DNA of 64,000 nt, taken from NCBI RefSeq assembly GCF_044784365.2, contig NZ_CP173065.2, one strand, 5' to 3'. Origin of the DNA: Cetobacterium_A somerae. Lineage in GTDB: Bacteria; Fusobacteriota; Fusobacteriia; Fusobacteriales; Fusobacteriaceae. Positions 54,172-62,258 of this stretch are shown here, piece after piece (positions within the stretch are counted from its first letter, which is position 1; every line of letters begins with the position of its first letter). The notes under the pieces were generated by a model, which ran no database searches, was not told the DNA's origin, and saw only the letters and a list, made by a program, of their open reading frames with translations. The position numbers and the translations under genes were made by a program.

Positions 54172-55854
54172 TTACCAGCTTCCGCCTCCACCTCCACCAG
54201 CTCCACCTCCTGATGAACCTCCACCCATAGATGAACTACCTCCACCAAAATTACTTGGAGCCTTTGGAGCGGATAACATTGTATCATTAAAAGCAGACAA
54301 AGAGTTATTAAAGCTTCCCATGAAAGCACCTAATACAAATGCATTCCCCATACTAGAACCGCCGTACCACTGAGGAGGTTCAACTACAAGATCTTTAAAT
54401 TTATCTGCCCAAATACTACTAACTCCTAATACAATTGTATAAGGAAGTATATTATAAAAATAACTTGGATTTTCTTCTAATAACATCTCTAATTTTCTTT
54501 TCTCTGCTGTTTCTAAAAATCTTTTAAAGCCGAGTATTTTTCCTAAAATTTCGTTTCCGTATTGTGTTCTACTTTTTATTTTACCACTTATAGCTAAGGT
54601 CACTAATACTGATAACCCACCTAATATAATAGTGATTGCTGTATCTATTCCTGCACTTGTACCAAAATAATAAAAGTATCCAAAACTAGCAGCTATTATG
54701 AATAAAATAGATGTTCTAACACTCCCACCAGCTCTTAAGCTTTTAGAGCTATATAAAGTTTTTTTACTCATAATTAAATCTATCTCTAAAATTTCTGCTG
54801 CTTTATCAATGTGTTTATAAAATCTGTTTCTTAAATCTTTAATATTTAATTTATTTGATGAATTCTTATAAGCAGATAGAGCATTGTACATATATTTTTC
54901 AAACTCTTTTTCTGTTTCTATTTTATCTTTTAAGAATTCTATTTCAAATTCATCCTTTGTAAATAACCCACCTTTTTTCAACTCATTAACTTTTAAATAA
55001 CCTTTATTAGCCCAATAAAAAATTAAACTTGTTAAATCTTTAGAATGTATAATTCCATCTATATAATATCCTATTTCTGTTGGTGTAAGATTATCAGGAG
55101 GATAAAATTCAACCGTTTGAATAACACTATCTCTATCTTTATATTTTTTTAAAAGTCCAAATGCCATTCCTGGAATAAGAAGGTATATTAGATATAAAAC
55201 ACCCTTAAATATATAATAAGTTATTTTTTGATCTCTAAAATCAAAATATCCCTCTGGCAACGGCAAAGCTATCGTTACGCTCTCCTTTGGATTTAAATCT
55301 ACTGTTGTATAACCACTTATTATGTTTCCATTTACGTTCCATTTAACCCCATTAGTATCTGTACTACCATACTTTCCTAGAGTAAAATTCACTTTATTAC
55401 TATCAAAACTTTTAGGTAGTTCTATAGTAAACTCAACCTTTTTTATAGTCGTATCCCAATCATTTCCAATTAGATTATAATAAACTTCATCATAACTAGA
55501 GTTTCTATCCCAACCTATATTATAGGTATATTTTATTATATAATCTTTTATTCCTGTCAAATATCTATTTGGATCTCCTAATCTCAAGTAGATATAATTC
55601 CCTTCATCTTTTGCAACAGTTTGAACATTCGTCTTTATATTTGTAACCTTTATCTCTTTTCCATTAAACTCCTCTGGAATTATTCTATATATTCCTCGTC
55701 TTGGCTGTAAAAAATCCACTCTTATATTTTCATCAACACTGTAGATATTTTTATCATCTATTTTTACATTTACTTTATAGTTATCAATTATATATCCTGC
55801 ATCTGCAAAAATAGTTGTAACTAAAAGAAAAAATAGACTAAAACTGAACTTTAA
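54172..55854 (-). CDS. DUF2207-family membrane protein
   Basis: This 560-residue protein has a signal peptide (about 1-18), an extracytoplasmic beta domain (about 20-210; GIYRIIPEEF, YNIGWD), a membrane helix near 215-235 and a cytoplasmic part. Two further helices lie near 380-430, and the tail is Gly/Ser-rich, ending GGGGGGSW. This is the DUF2207 layout, commonly found next to LemA. The molecular role is not known. The ATG at 55854 lies inside the end of lemA (17-base overlap) after GAGGAAAG; earlier in-frame ATGs would extend further into lemA without a ribosome-binding site. Confidence 0.88.
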   Translation of the reverse strand, partial: LKFSFSLFFLLVTTIFADAGYIIDNYKVNVKIDDKNIYSVDENIRVDFLQPRRGIYRIIPEEFNGKEIKVTNIKTNVQTVAKDEGNYIYLRLGDPNRYLTGIKDYIIKYTYNIGWDRNSSYDEVYYNLIGNDWDTTIKKVEFTIELPKSFDSNKVNFTLGKYGSTDTNGVKWNVNGNIISGYTTVDLNPKESVTIALPLPEGYFDFRDQKITYYIFKGVLYLIYLLIPGMAFGLLKKYKDRDSVIQTVEFYPPDNLTPTEIGYYIDGIIHSKDLTSLIFYWANKGYLKVNELKKGGLFTKDEFEIEFLKDKIETEKEFEKYMYNALSAYKNSSNKLNIKDLRNRFYKHIDKAAEILEIDLIMSKKTLYSSKSLRAGGSVRTSILFIIAASFGYFYYFGTSAGIDTAITIILGGLSVLVTLAISGKIKSRTQYGNEILGKILGFKRFLETAEKRKLEMLLEENPSYFYNILPYTIVLGVSSIWADKFKDLVVEPPQWYGGSSMGNAFVLGAFMGSFNNSLSAFNDTMLSAPKAPSNFGGGSSSMGGGSSGGGAGGGGGGSW

Positions 55855-56392
55855 CATTTTGTCTTTCCTCTTCATTTTCAACTTTAAAGAATGGATATTT
55901 CTTAAATCCAAAGTTATTAGCCACTATAACACTTGGAAATGTTTCACACATTGTATTATAAACTCTAACACTACCATTATAATATTTTCTTGCTTGTAAA
56001 ATATCTTCCTCTATTGCTACTAATTCACTTTGTAACTTCATAAAGTTTTCATTTGCTTTTAATTCAGGATAATTTTCTGTTAAAGCAAATAATTTTCCTA
56101 AAGCACCTGTTATCATATTTTCATTTTCTATTTTTTCTTCTGGAGTTGTAGCGGTCATATATTTGTTTCTTGCTGCTACTACAGCCTCTAATGTACTACC
56201 TTCATAATTTTTATATCCCTTTACAGTTTCTACTAAATTTGGTATTAAGTCATATCTCTTCTTTAAGTATGCATCAATTGTTGAAAAAGCCTCATCCACA
56301 AAGTTTCTTTCTTTAACTAACTTATTGTACACTCCTATAATATAACCAATTAAAATAACTAACAAAACGATAAATACTATTCCTAAAATCAT
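55838..56392 (-). CDS. lemA: LemA-family protein
   Basis: This 184-residue protein has an N-terminal membrane helix (about 2-20) and a helical-bundle domain with RNFVDEAFSTIDAYLKKRYDLIP, AVVAARN and FPSVIVANNFGFKKYPFF, the hallmarks of the LemA family. The function is unclear; LemA is often linked to envelope proteins with TPM or DUF2207 domains, as here. The downstream DUF2207 gene overlaps by 17 bases. GGGAGGAAG precedes the start. Confidence 0.93.
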   Translation of the reverse strand: MILGIVFIVLLVILIGYIIGVYNKLVKERNFVDEAFSTIDAYLKKRYDLIPNLVETVKGYKNYEGSTLEAVVAARNKYMTATTPEEKIENENMITGALGKLFALTENYPELKANENFMKLQSELVAIEEDILQARKYYNGSVRVYNTMCETFPSVIVANNFGFKKYPFFKVENEEERQNVKVQF

Positions 56393-56482
56393 AACTTCCT
56401 CCCTATTATTTTTTTCTTTTATGTATTATACTATATTTATTTTTAAATCCTTATGAAAACTTTTTATCTGGAGGCTTTTTGC

Positions 56483-56845
56483 ATGAAGAAAAAGATTTTT
56501 ACATTTTTAGGTTTCCTATTTTTAGGATTTGGTATCATTGGAGCATTTTTACCTATAATTCCAACTGTGCCTTTTATATTAGTTGCTGCGTATTTTTTTG
56601 AAAAAAGTTCAGAGAAATTCTATAACTGGTTGCTTAATAATAAATATTTTGGTGAGCATTTAAAAGATTATAGAGTTAATAAGGGAATTACTAAAAAAAA
56701 TAAGATTATTGCTATATTATCCACAATTTTTGGGATGACATTAGGAATGTTTTTTATGCCCTTTATCATTGGTAAAATTTTACTTTTACTTATCCTTGTA
56801 GGTGTTATTTTTCATATTATAAATGTTGAAACAATAAAAAAATAG
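56483..56845 (+). CDS. DUF454 (YbaN-like) small inner-membrane protein
   Basis: This 120-residue protein has three hydrophobic segments, with FLGFGIIGAFLPIIPTVPFILVAAYFF (first two helices) and LKDYRVNKGITKKNKI in between, typical of the DUF454/YbaN family. The function is unknown. The start ATG at 56483 follows a GGAGGC site at 56469; an in-frame ATG 30 bases upstream lacks one. An imperfect hairpin lies between it and the convergent CAP gene. Confidence 0.88.
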   Translation: MKKKIFTFLGFLFLGFGIIGAFLPIIPTVPFILVAAYFFEKSSEKFYNWLLNNKYFGEHLKDYRVNKGITKKNKIIAILSTIFGMTLGMFFMPFIIGKILLLLILVGVIFHIINVETIKK

Positions 56846-56878
56846 ATTATAGCGATTAACTCACTATAACCTATTTCA

Positions 56879-57313
56879 TTAACTTCCTATAAACATTTGT
56901 GTCCAGATATTATTTCCATATTCATCTCTTGAGACTCCCATCTCTTTAAATCTTGGATTTAAAATATTTTTTCTATGTCCTGGAGAATCCATCCATGATT
57001 TCATAACATATTCTGGTGTATTTTGACCTTTTGCTATATTCTCTCCAGCAGTCATATAATCTACACTATGCTTTTTCATTAAATCAAAAGGTGTCCCGTA
57101 AACAGGAGAGTTATGACTAAAGTATCTATTTTTATACATATCATCAGATTTTATTTTAGCTAGTTTATTTAATTTTGAATTTAACTTCATAGGACTTAAT
57201 CCTCTACTAACTCTTTCCCTATTAACTAATTTTAAAATAACCTTTTGATCCTCATTAGCTCCAAAAACCAATGTTCCTAAAAGAAAAACCATTATTCCTA
57301 GTAATTTTTTCAA
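56879..57313 (-). CDS. Secreted CAP/SCP-domain protein
   Basis: This 144-residue secreted protein has a signal peptide (about 1-18) and a CAP (cysteine-rich secretory/PR-1) domain. LVNRERVSRGLSPMKLN, MYKNRYFSHNSPVYGTPFD, AGENIAKG and SWMDSPGHRKNILNP carry the conserved His, Glu and His cavity residues. Bacterial members are related to the YkwD type; biochemical roles vary. The start is most likely TTG at 57311-57313, since AAGGAGG lies 7 bases upstream and the signal then begins MKKLLG. An upstream ATG would bury that site. Confidence 0.85.
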   Translation of the reverse strand: MKKLLGIMVFLLGTLVFGANEDQKVILKLVNRERVSRGLSPMKLNSKLNKLAKIKSDDMYKNRYFSHNSPVYGTPFDLMKKHSVDYMTAGENIAKGQNTPEYVMKSWMDSPGHRKNILNPRFKEMGVSRDEYGNNIWTQMFIGS

Positions 57314-57377
57314 TTTTGCCTCCTTATTATAGTTTTCTATAATATATCTTAGCAAAATCTCTTTTATATCTCCAAAT

Positions 57378-58232
57378 TTATTTTTCTTCTAATTGAGTTT
57401 TTACATAGTTTGGTAAAGCAAATGTCGCTCTTTGAATATCAGTATTATAGTATCTAGTTTGAATATTTAACTTATTCCATTCTTCAATTTTACAATCTAA
57501 AGTTGGATTATATTTTTTTGATGCAAATCCAAATAACCAATGTCCTGATGCATATGTTGGTTGATGAAACTGATAAACTTTTGCTATAGGAAATATTTTT
57601 TTGATCTTATTGTGAGCTTTTTTCATCTCTTGAGAATATCTTTCATAATATGGAGATTCGTGTTGATTTACTAAAATCCCATCGTTTTTTAAAACTCTAT
57701 AACAATTTTTATAAAACTCAGTTGTAAAAAGACCCTCTCCTACAGATATTGGATCTGTTGAATCAACTAGTATTAAATCATACATTTCACTTGGACAATC
57801 TTCTACAAATTTTAAACCATCTTGATAATATAAGGTCACCCTTTTGTCTTCTAATTTATCTGCTGTAAATGGTAAAAATTTTTGAGATAATCTTACAACT
57901 CTTTCATCTATCTCAACCATATCTATTTTTTCTATAGTGGAGTATCTTGTAAGTTCTCTTACTGTACCTCCATCTCCGCCACCTATTACCAATACCCTTT
58001 TTATATTTAAATTTGTACACATTGGAACATGAGTTATCATCTCGTGATATATGAATTCATCTTTTTCAGTTATCATTATCATTCCATCAAGTGTAAAAAA
58101 TCTTCCATATTCATTTGAAGTAAAGAAATCTATTTTTTGAAAAGGTGTTTCCTCTGAATATAAATGTTCTTTAACTTTAATAGAGAATCTTGTATTCTCT
58201 GACCATTTTTCTGTAAACCATAAATCTAACAT
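57378..58232 (-). CDS. speE: Spermidine synthase
   Basis: This 284-residue aminopropyltransferase makes spermidine from putrescine and decarboxylated S-adenosylmethionine. It shows FFTSNEYGRFFTLDG, the nucleotide-binding VLVIGGGDGGTVREL, VEIDERVV and LILVDSTDPISVGEGLF, all conserved in SpeE. The length is normal. It lies 33 bases downstream of speD in the same operon. Putrescine could come from the decarboxylase at the left edge of the window (inference). Confidence 0.96.
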   Translation of the reverse strand: MLDLWFTEKWSENTRFSIKVKEHLYSEETPFQKIDFFTSNEYGRFFTLDGMIMITEKDEFIYHEMITHVPMCTNLNIKRVLVIGGGDGGTVRELTRYSTIEKIDMVEIDERVVRLSQKFLPFTADKLEDKRVTLYYQDGLKFVEDCPSEMYDLILVDSTDPISVGEGLFTTEFYKNCYRVLKNDGILVNQHESPYYERYSQEMKKAHNKIKKIFPIAKVYQFHQPTYASGHWLFGFASKKYNPTLDCKIEEWNKLNIQTRYYNTDIQRATFALPNYVKTQLEEK

Positions 58233-58265
58233 GCTATTCCTCCTCTGGTTTAAAAGTTATTTTTC

Positions 58266-58649
58266 CTAGCTCTTTTTTGAGTAATTTCTAATTTTATCTA
58301 CCATTCCTCTTGGAACCTCTATTGACTCACTTCTATCAGATTTAAATACATCCTCTAAAAATTTAAAAGCTGTCCATGGATCTATCTTATCGCCACAAGT
58401 AAACACATCAACTGCTGCATAACCATACTCAGGCCAAGTATGAATTGCAAGATGAGATTCTGATATAATTACAGCTCCTGATACTCCATAAGGGTTAAAA
58501 TGATGAAATACCGATTCAACTATTGTTGCATTAGCTATTTTTGCTGCTTCATTCATGTGTTCTTTTATTAAAGTAGGATTTTTTAATATTTCCTCATCAC
58601 AGTTATAAAACTCAATTAAAATGTGTCTTCCAAGTGTTTCTAATTTCAA
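58266..58649 (-). CDS. speD: S-adenosylmethionine decarboxylase proenzyme (short bacterial form)
   Basis: This 127-residue proenzyme forms decarboxylated AdoMet for spermidine synthesis. GRHILIEFYNC, HHFNPYGVSGAVIISESHLAIHTWPE and AAVDVFTCG match the SpeH/Thermotoga-type family. Cleavage before Ser65 (SES motif) would create the pyruvoyl group. It is the first gene of the speD-speE operon and is divergent from the XRE-cupin regulator. An AGGAGG site precedes the start. A promoter with AT-rich dyads in the leader lies upstream. Confidence 0.96.
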   Translation of the reverse strand: MKLETLGRHILIEFYNCDEEILKNPTLIKEHMNEAAKIANATIVESVFHHFNPYGVSGAVIISESHLAIHTWPEYGYAAVDVFTCGDKIDPWTAFKFLEDVFKSDRSESIEVPRGMVDKIRNYSKKS

Positions 58650-58689
58650 TTTTCTCCTCCTAAAAACAGTATTTTAACAAAAAATTAAA

Positions 58690-58756
58690 TTTAAATATTA
58701 AAATATTAAACTTTTGTTTAAAAAAATATATTTAAAATTTAATATTTTAAATATTG
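58690..58756 (-). promoter_or_regulatory. Large AT-rich inverted repeat in the speD leader
   Basis: A block at 58690-58710 (core ATTAAAATATTAAA) is mirrored at 58738-58756 (core TTTAATATTTTAAAT), about 28 bases apart, between the speD promoter and its start. It could be an operator pair or an RNA stem-loop. Confidence 0.45.
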
Positions 58757-58761
58757 TATAT

Positions 58762-58789
58762 ATAATATCATCTCTTTATTTTTTGTCAA
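58762..58789 (-). promoter_or_regulatory. speD-speE promoter
   Basis: On the minus strand, TTGACA (58784-58789) and TATTAT (58762-58767) are separated by 16 bases, with TG one base before the -10. Confidence 0.7.
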
Positions 58790-58832
58790 TTGCTTTTTTA
58801 TAAAAAAGAGAATATACTATATTATCGATAAT
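58790..58832 (+). promoter_or_regulatory. Promoter and palindrome of the XRE-cupin gene
   Basis: TTGCTT (58790-58795) and TATACT (58813-58818) have a 17-base spacer. The perfect palindrome ATTATCGATAAT at 58821-58832 covers the predicted transcription start, a good place for autorepression. Confidence 0.55.
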
Positions 58833-58848
58833 TTAAGGAGAGATCTAT

Positions 58849-59388
58849 ATGGAAATCGGAAAAAAAATAAAAAGACTAAGACAAGAAAAATATCTTACTC
58901 AAGATGAACTAGCTAGTCGTTGTGAGTTATCAAAAGGATTTATATCACAAGTAGAACGAAACTTAACTTCTCCATCTATTGCAAATTTAGCTGATATCCT
59001 TGAAGGTCTTGGAACAAATTTAAAAGATTTCTTTAGTGATGATGGCGATGAAAAAATCGTTTTTGATGAAAATGATGCCTTTGAACTTACAGATTCTAAA
59101 CTAAAATATAAAGTTGAATGGATTATACCTAATGCCCAAAAAAACCAAATGGAACCTATTTTATTAACTTTAGAAGAGGGTGGAAGATATAAAGAGGAAA
59201 TTGCCCATGATGGACAAGAGTTTGGTTATGTTTTAAAGGGAGAAATTTTAATACATTTAGGTGATAAAGTTCATAAAGCTAAAAAAGGAGAAGCTTTTTA
59301 TTATAGCTCTGGTAAAAATCACTATTTATCTAATTGCGGAAAAGGTAGTGCTAAAATTCTTTGGGTTTCAAATCCACCATCATTTTAA
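58849..59388 (+). CDS. XRE-family regulator with cupin sensor domain
   Basis: This 179-residue cytoplasmic regulator has an N-terminal HTH_3 domain (about 6-60; LTQDELASRCELSKGFISQVERNLTSPSI) and a C-terminal cupin (about 105-175; YKEEIAHDGQEFGYVLKGEILIHLGD and AFYYSSGKNHYLSN). This is the PuuR-like architecture. It is divergent from speD-speE, and AT-rich dyads lie between them, so control of spermidine synthesis by a polyamine-related signal is likely (inference). AAGGAGAG precedes the start. Confidence 0.9.
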   Translation: MEIGKKIKRLRQEKYLTQDELASRCELSKGFISQVERNLTSPSIANLADILEGLGTNLKDFFSDDGDEKIVFDENDAFELTDSKLKYKVEWIIPNAQKNQMEPILLTLEEGGRYKEEIAHDGQEFGYVLKGEILIHLGDKVHKAKKGEAFYYSSGKNHYLSNCGKGSAKILWVSNPPSF

Positions 59389-59401
59389 AATTAACATTTA
59401 T

Positions 59402-59436
59402 AAAGATAGTTGTAATTTTTATGACTATCTTTTTTA
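59402..59436 (+). terminator. Terminator after the XRE-cupin gene
   Basis: AAAGATAGT pairs with ACTATCTTT around a 13-base loop, followed by T7. Confidence 0.8.
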
Positions 59437-59522
59437 TTTGTAGAAAATTTTTATAACACTTTTCTCTTATTTTTTAAAATTTTTCATATTTTCTTTATCT
59501 TTTTTTTATGATATAAGTTAAG

Positions 59523-60929
59523 ATGGGGGTGGTTCAAATCAATACAACAAATATTAATATTTTCACACTTTTTTCTCAAGGAAATTTTTCTTTAGAAGAG
59601 CTTTCTCTCTATTTAAATTTAGAGAAAAAATCTATTTACAAAAATATCAATTCTATCAACTCTTTTCTAAAGGATGAAAATCTTCCATTAATAACCTTAA
59701 ATGAAGGTATTTATTCTTTAAAACTTTCTAAATTTCAATGGGAAAATCTTTTTCGAAGAAAAGATTTTATAACTAGTGATGAAATTATAGATTATCTTTA
59801 TCTTAAATTTATACATAATGGTTTTATTAACTTAGAATCTGAAAAAGAACGACTAAATATCTCTAGAAGCTCTATCATCAGATATTTTAATGATATAAAA
59901 AAAACATTAGAAATAAATGAATCGCAATATGAATATATCGTTGGAAGAGGATTAAAACTAACATTTTTATCTCAAACTGATAAAAATATTTTCTCTAAAA
60001 AGCTAATTAAGTTCTTTATAAAGTGTGATTTTTCATTAAATCACTCTATTTTTATAATAGATTTAATTAAAGATTATGATATCAATAAATTACTCAACCA
60101 TTTATATAGGATTTTTAAAGCTTTAAATCTACCAACAACACATTTTATTATATCTTTTTTATGTTCATTACATATTTGCATAAAAGTGTTTGGAGGATTT
60201 AATTTTAAAAGAGACTATAGTTATAAAGATTTTTCTGATATTGAAAATATTATTAAATCAAATTTAAAAGATTATGATTCCTTGTACCAACAACAAATAT
60301 TTTATTTTGTAATCTCTTTAAAAAGAGATGAAATAAATTTTGAACCAAGTACTTTAGAAAAAGCTTTTAAAACAATCGAAGAGATAAAACAAAAATTTAA
60401 TTTAAATAATTTAAATCCATTTTTAGAAAAAATGCTATTAAAAAAAATTTGCTTTTCTATCTTTAAATATGAAAATCATATTTTTAAAGTTAAAAGTGCC
60501 TCTATAAATAACAAAGAGAAAGTTTTATTAAATATTTTAGATAATATTCTAAAAAAATATAATCTTAATCTATTTTTTTGTGACAAAATTTCAATTACTC
60601 AAATAATTACAAAAGTTATTATTGAACACAATAAAACTTCATTAAAAAATATTTTGCTACTTTTTAATGAAGTTATCATTTTAGATGATAATCATTTAAA
60701 AAATTCTTTATATAATCATAATAAAAAATTTAATTTTCATATAGAACCAACTTTTTTTTATAAATTAAATCCAGAAAATTATGAAAATAAATATGATTTA
60801 ATTTTAAGTGACGAACCTAGTTTGAATTCAAAAACAATTGTAGTAAATAGTTTTAATTCTATGCAGGTTCTTTCAGCTATCTATGGACATATTTTTGATA
60901 AAGCTCTTGAAAAATTTTCTTATGAATAA
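59523..60929 (+). CDS. Mga/BglG-like HTH regulator
   Basis: This 468-residue regulator has the same length as the one at 9840-11246. The two align through the N-terminal HTH, the GFINLESEKERLNISRSSIIRYFNDIKKTL region (second HTH, about 95-130) and the long helical rest. No PTS domain is recognised. Start choice is awkward: the ATG at 59523 is followed at once by GGGGGTGG, which looks like a ribosome-binding site for a start near 59538, where the codon is ATC. A TG-A-TATAAG extended -10 at 59509-59517 would put the transcript start near 59524. The target is unknown. The gene is AT-rich and lies directly upstream of an IS element. Confidence 0.65.
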   Translation: MGVVQINTTNINIFTLFSQGNFSLEELSLYLNLEKKSIYKNINSINSFLKDENLPLITLNEGIYSLKLSKFQWENLFRRKDFITSDEIIDYLYLKFIHNGFINLESEKERLNISRSSIIRYFNDIKKTLEINESQYEYIVGRGLKLTFLSQTDKNIFSKKLIKFFIKCDFSLNHSIFIIDLIKDYDINKLLNHLYRIFKALNLPTTHFIISFLCSLHICIKVFGGFNFKRDYSYKDFSDIENIIKSNLKDYDSLYQQQIFYFVISLKRDEINFEPSTLEKAFKTIEEIKQKFNLNNLNPFLEKMLLKKICFSIFKYENHIFKVKSASINNKEKVLLNILDNILKKYNLNLFFCDKISITQIITKVIIEHNKTSLKNILLLFNEVIILDDNHLKNSLYNHNKKFNFHIEPTFFYKLNPENYENKYDLILSDEPSLNSKTIVVNSFNSMQVLSAIYGHIFDKALEKFSYE

Positions 60930-60966
60930 AAAAATTATGCTTTTGATTTAATTTTTTATATATAGA

Positions 60967-60975
60967 TGATATACT
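60967..60975 (+). promoter_or_regulatory. Former promoter of the regulator at 62259, now cut off by the IS
   Basis: TG-A-TATACT is an extended -10 at 60967-60975. Joining the sequences on both sides of the IS with one copy of AAG would put this promoter about 35 bases before the regulator's ATG. Confidence 0.5.
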
Positions 60976-61071
60976 ATAACAATAGTATTTAATTAAAGAA
61001 GTGGTGTTAGAATAAGTTTGTAGACATAAAATAACAAATCATGTAAACTAAACCTTGAAGGAAGTGATTTT

Positions 61072-61341
61072 ATGTCTAAACGAAAAACTTATGATGAAGA
61101 GTTTAAAAAAACTCTTGTTAATTTAATTTTAAATGGTCAGTCTCTTAAAGAGGTATCTCGTGAATATGGTGTGTCTTCATCCAATCTTATTCTTTGGAGA
61201 AAAAAATATAGTAATATCAATACCCAAAGTGATGAGGTTATCACTCTTGATGACTTTAGAAAGCTTCAAAAAGAACTAGCTGCCGCTAAAGAAGAGTGTG
61301 CTATTCTAAAAAAGGCTTTGACAATATTCGCGAAAAACTAG
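61072..61341 (+). CDS. IS3-family OrfA
   Basis: This 89-residue DNA-binding protein has an HTH_Tnp_1 domain (SKRKTYDEEFKKTLVNLIL, then SLKEVSREYGVSSSNLILWRKKY) and a C-terminal leucine-zipper-like helix (LQKELAAAKEECAILKKAL). It binds the IS ends and, alone, usually restrains transposition. Near its 3' end the slippery heptamer A AAA AAG at 61308-61314 is in the correct frame for -1 ribosomal frameshifting into OrfB, which yields the OrfAB transposase. AAGGAAGTG precedes the ATG. Confidence 0.95.
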   Translation: MSKRKTYDEEFKKTLVNLILNGQSLKEVSREYGVSSSNLILWRKKYSNINTQSDEVITLDDFRKLQKELAAAKEECAILKKALTIFAKN

Positions 61342-62207
61342 ATGATACTAAGATAACTGACCTTATCAAGCAATTAAAACCTAAATACAGCCAAGAAAAA
61401 ATGTGTAAAATTTTTAAAATTAGTAGAGCTACTTACTACTTTAATCTCAATAAAACTACTACTAAAACTCAAGAGAGATATGAATTACTATCTTCTCAAA
61501 TCAAAAGAATTTATGAGGAAAATTCTAAAATTTATGGGGCTCCTAAAATACATGTAATACTTAATCGTGAGGGTTATCCCGCGAGTATCAAGCTAGTTCA
61601 AAGAATTATGAGAGCATTAGGTCTTTCATCTATTACTAGAAAAAAGTACAAGCCCCAGACAATTAAATCAAAAGTTGAAGCACCTGCGAGTAATCTTTTA
61701 AAACAGGATTTTTCAACTACCTCAACAAACGAGAAAATAGTAGGGGATATCACATATATTTACACAAAAGATTTTGGTTGGACATATTTAGCTTCATTTA
61801 TGGATTTACATACGAACGAAATTAAAGGTTGGGACTACTCCACAACAATGACAACAGATATCGTTTTAAAAGCTCTTTCTAAACTTAATTTAAACAGTGA
61901 TCTTACAGGCTGTATTATCCATACAGATCAAGGATCGCAGTATACGAGTAAAGATTATGTAGCAAAGGTTAAAGATTTAGGTGCAACCCTTTCTTATTCA
62001 AGAAAGGGTAATCCTTATGATAACGCTCCTATAGAATCTTTTCATTCAGTTTTAAAGAAAGAGTTAATTTATCAAAGTAAACCAAAGACTTTTGAAGAAA
62101 CTAAAAAGTCTTTATTTAAATATATAGAAGGCTGGTATAACAACCATAGAATTCAAAAAAAACTAGGTTATTTATCTCCAGCTAACTATCAGAAACAAGT
62201 TGCATAA
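61296..62207 (+). CDS. IS3-family OrfB transposase (DDE integrase core)
   Basis: This 303-residue frame is read mainly as part of the OrfAB fusion. An HTH_21-like segment (EKMCKIFKISRATYYF, YEENSKIYGAPKIHVIL) is followed by an rve-type catalytic core. The acidic triad is visible as VGDITYIYT, IIHTDQGSQYTS and NAPIESFHSVLKKE. After the slip at 61308-61314 translation continues as GFDNIREKLDD in this frame, so the fusion is seamless. The formal start at 61296 lies inside orfA and may not be used. Confidence 0.95.
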   Translation: MCYSKKGFDNIREKLDDTKITDLIKQLKPKYSQEKMCKIFKISRATYYFNLNKTTTKTQERYELLSSQIKRIYEENSKIYGAPKIHVILNREGYPASIKLVQRIMRALGLSSITRKKYKPQTIKSKVEAPASNLLKQDFSTTSTNEKIVGDITYIYTKDFGWTYLASFMDLHTNEIKGWDYSTTMTTDIVLKALSKLNLNSDLTGCIIHTDQGSQYTSKDYVAKVKDLGATLSYSRKGNPYDNAPIESFHSVLKKELIYQSKPKTFEETKKSLFKYIEGWYNNHRIQKKLGYLSPANYQKQVA

Positions 62208-62258
62208 TTTATAAAGTTATGTTTAAAAACTTGACTTAATACCAAAGGGAATAATAAA

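Larger units (their letters stand above)
61002..62244 (+). mobile_element. IS3-family (IS150-like) insertion sequence, complete
   Basis: The element is 1243 bp. The left end TGGTGTTAGAATAAGTTT matches the complement of the right end, TGGTATTAAGTCAAGTTT, as imperfect terminal inverted repeats that continue for about ten more bases. A direct 3-bp duplication AAG flanks it (60999-61001 and 62245-62247), typical for the family. Two overlapping frames encode OrfA and OrfAB. Both frames are intact, so the copy may be active and recent. Confidence 0.93.

Noticed and set aside
61296..61341. IS3 OrfA/OrfB frame change taken as a pseudogene
   Set aside because: The overlap contains a correctly phased A AAA AAG slippery site, so it is programmed -1 frameshifting.
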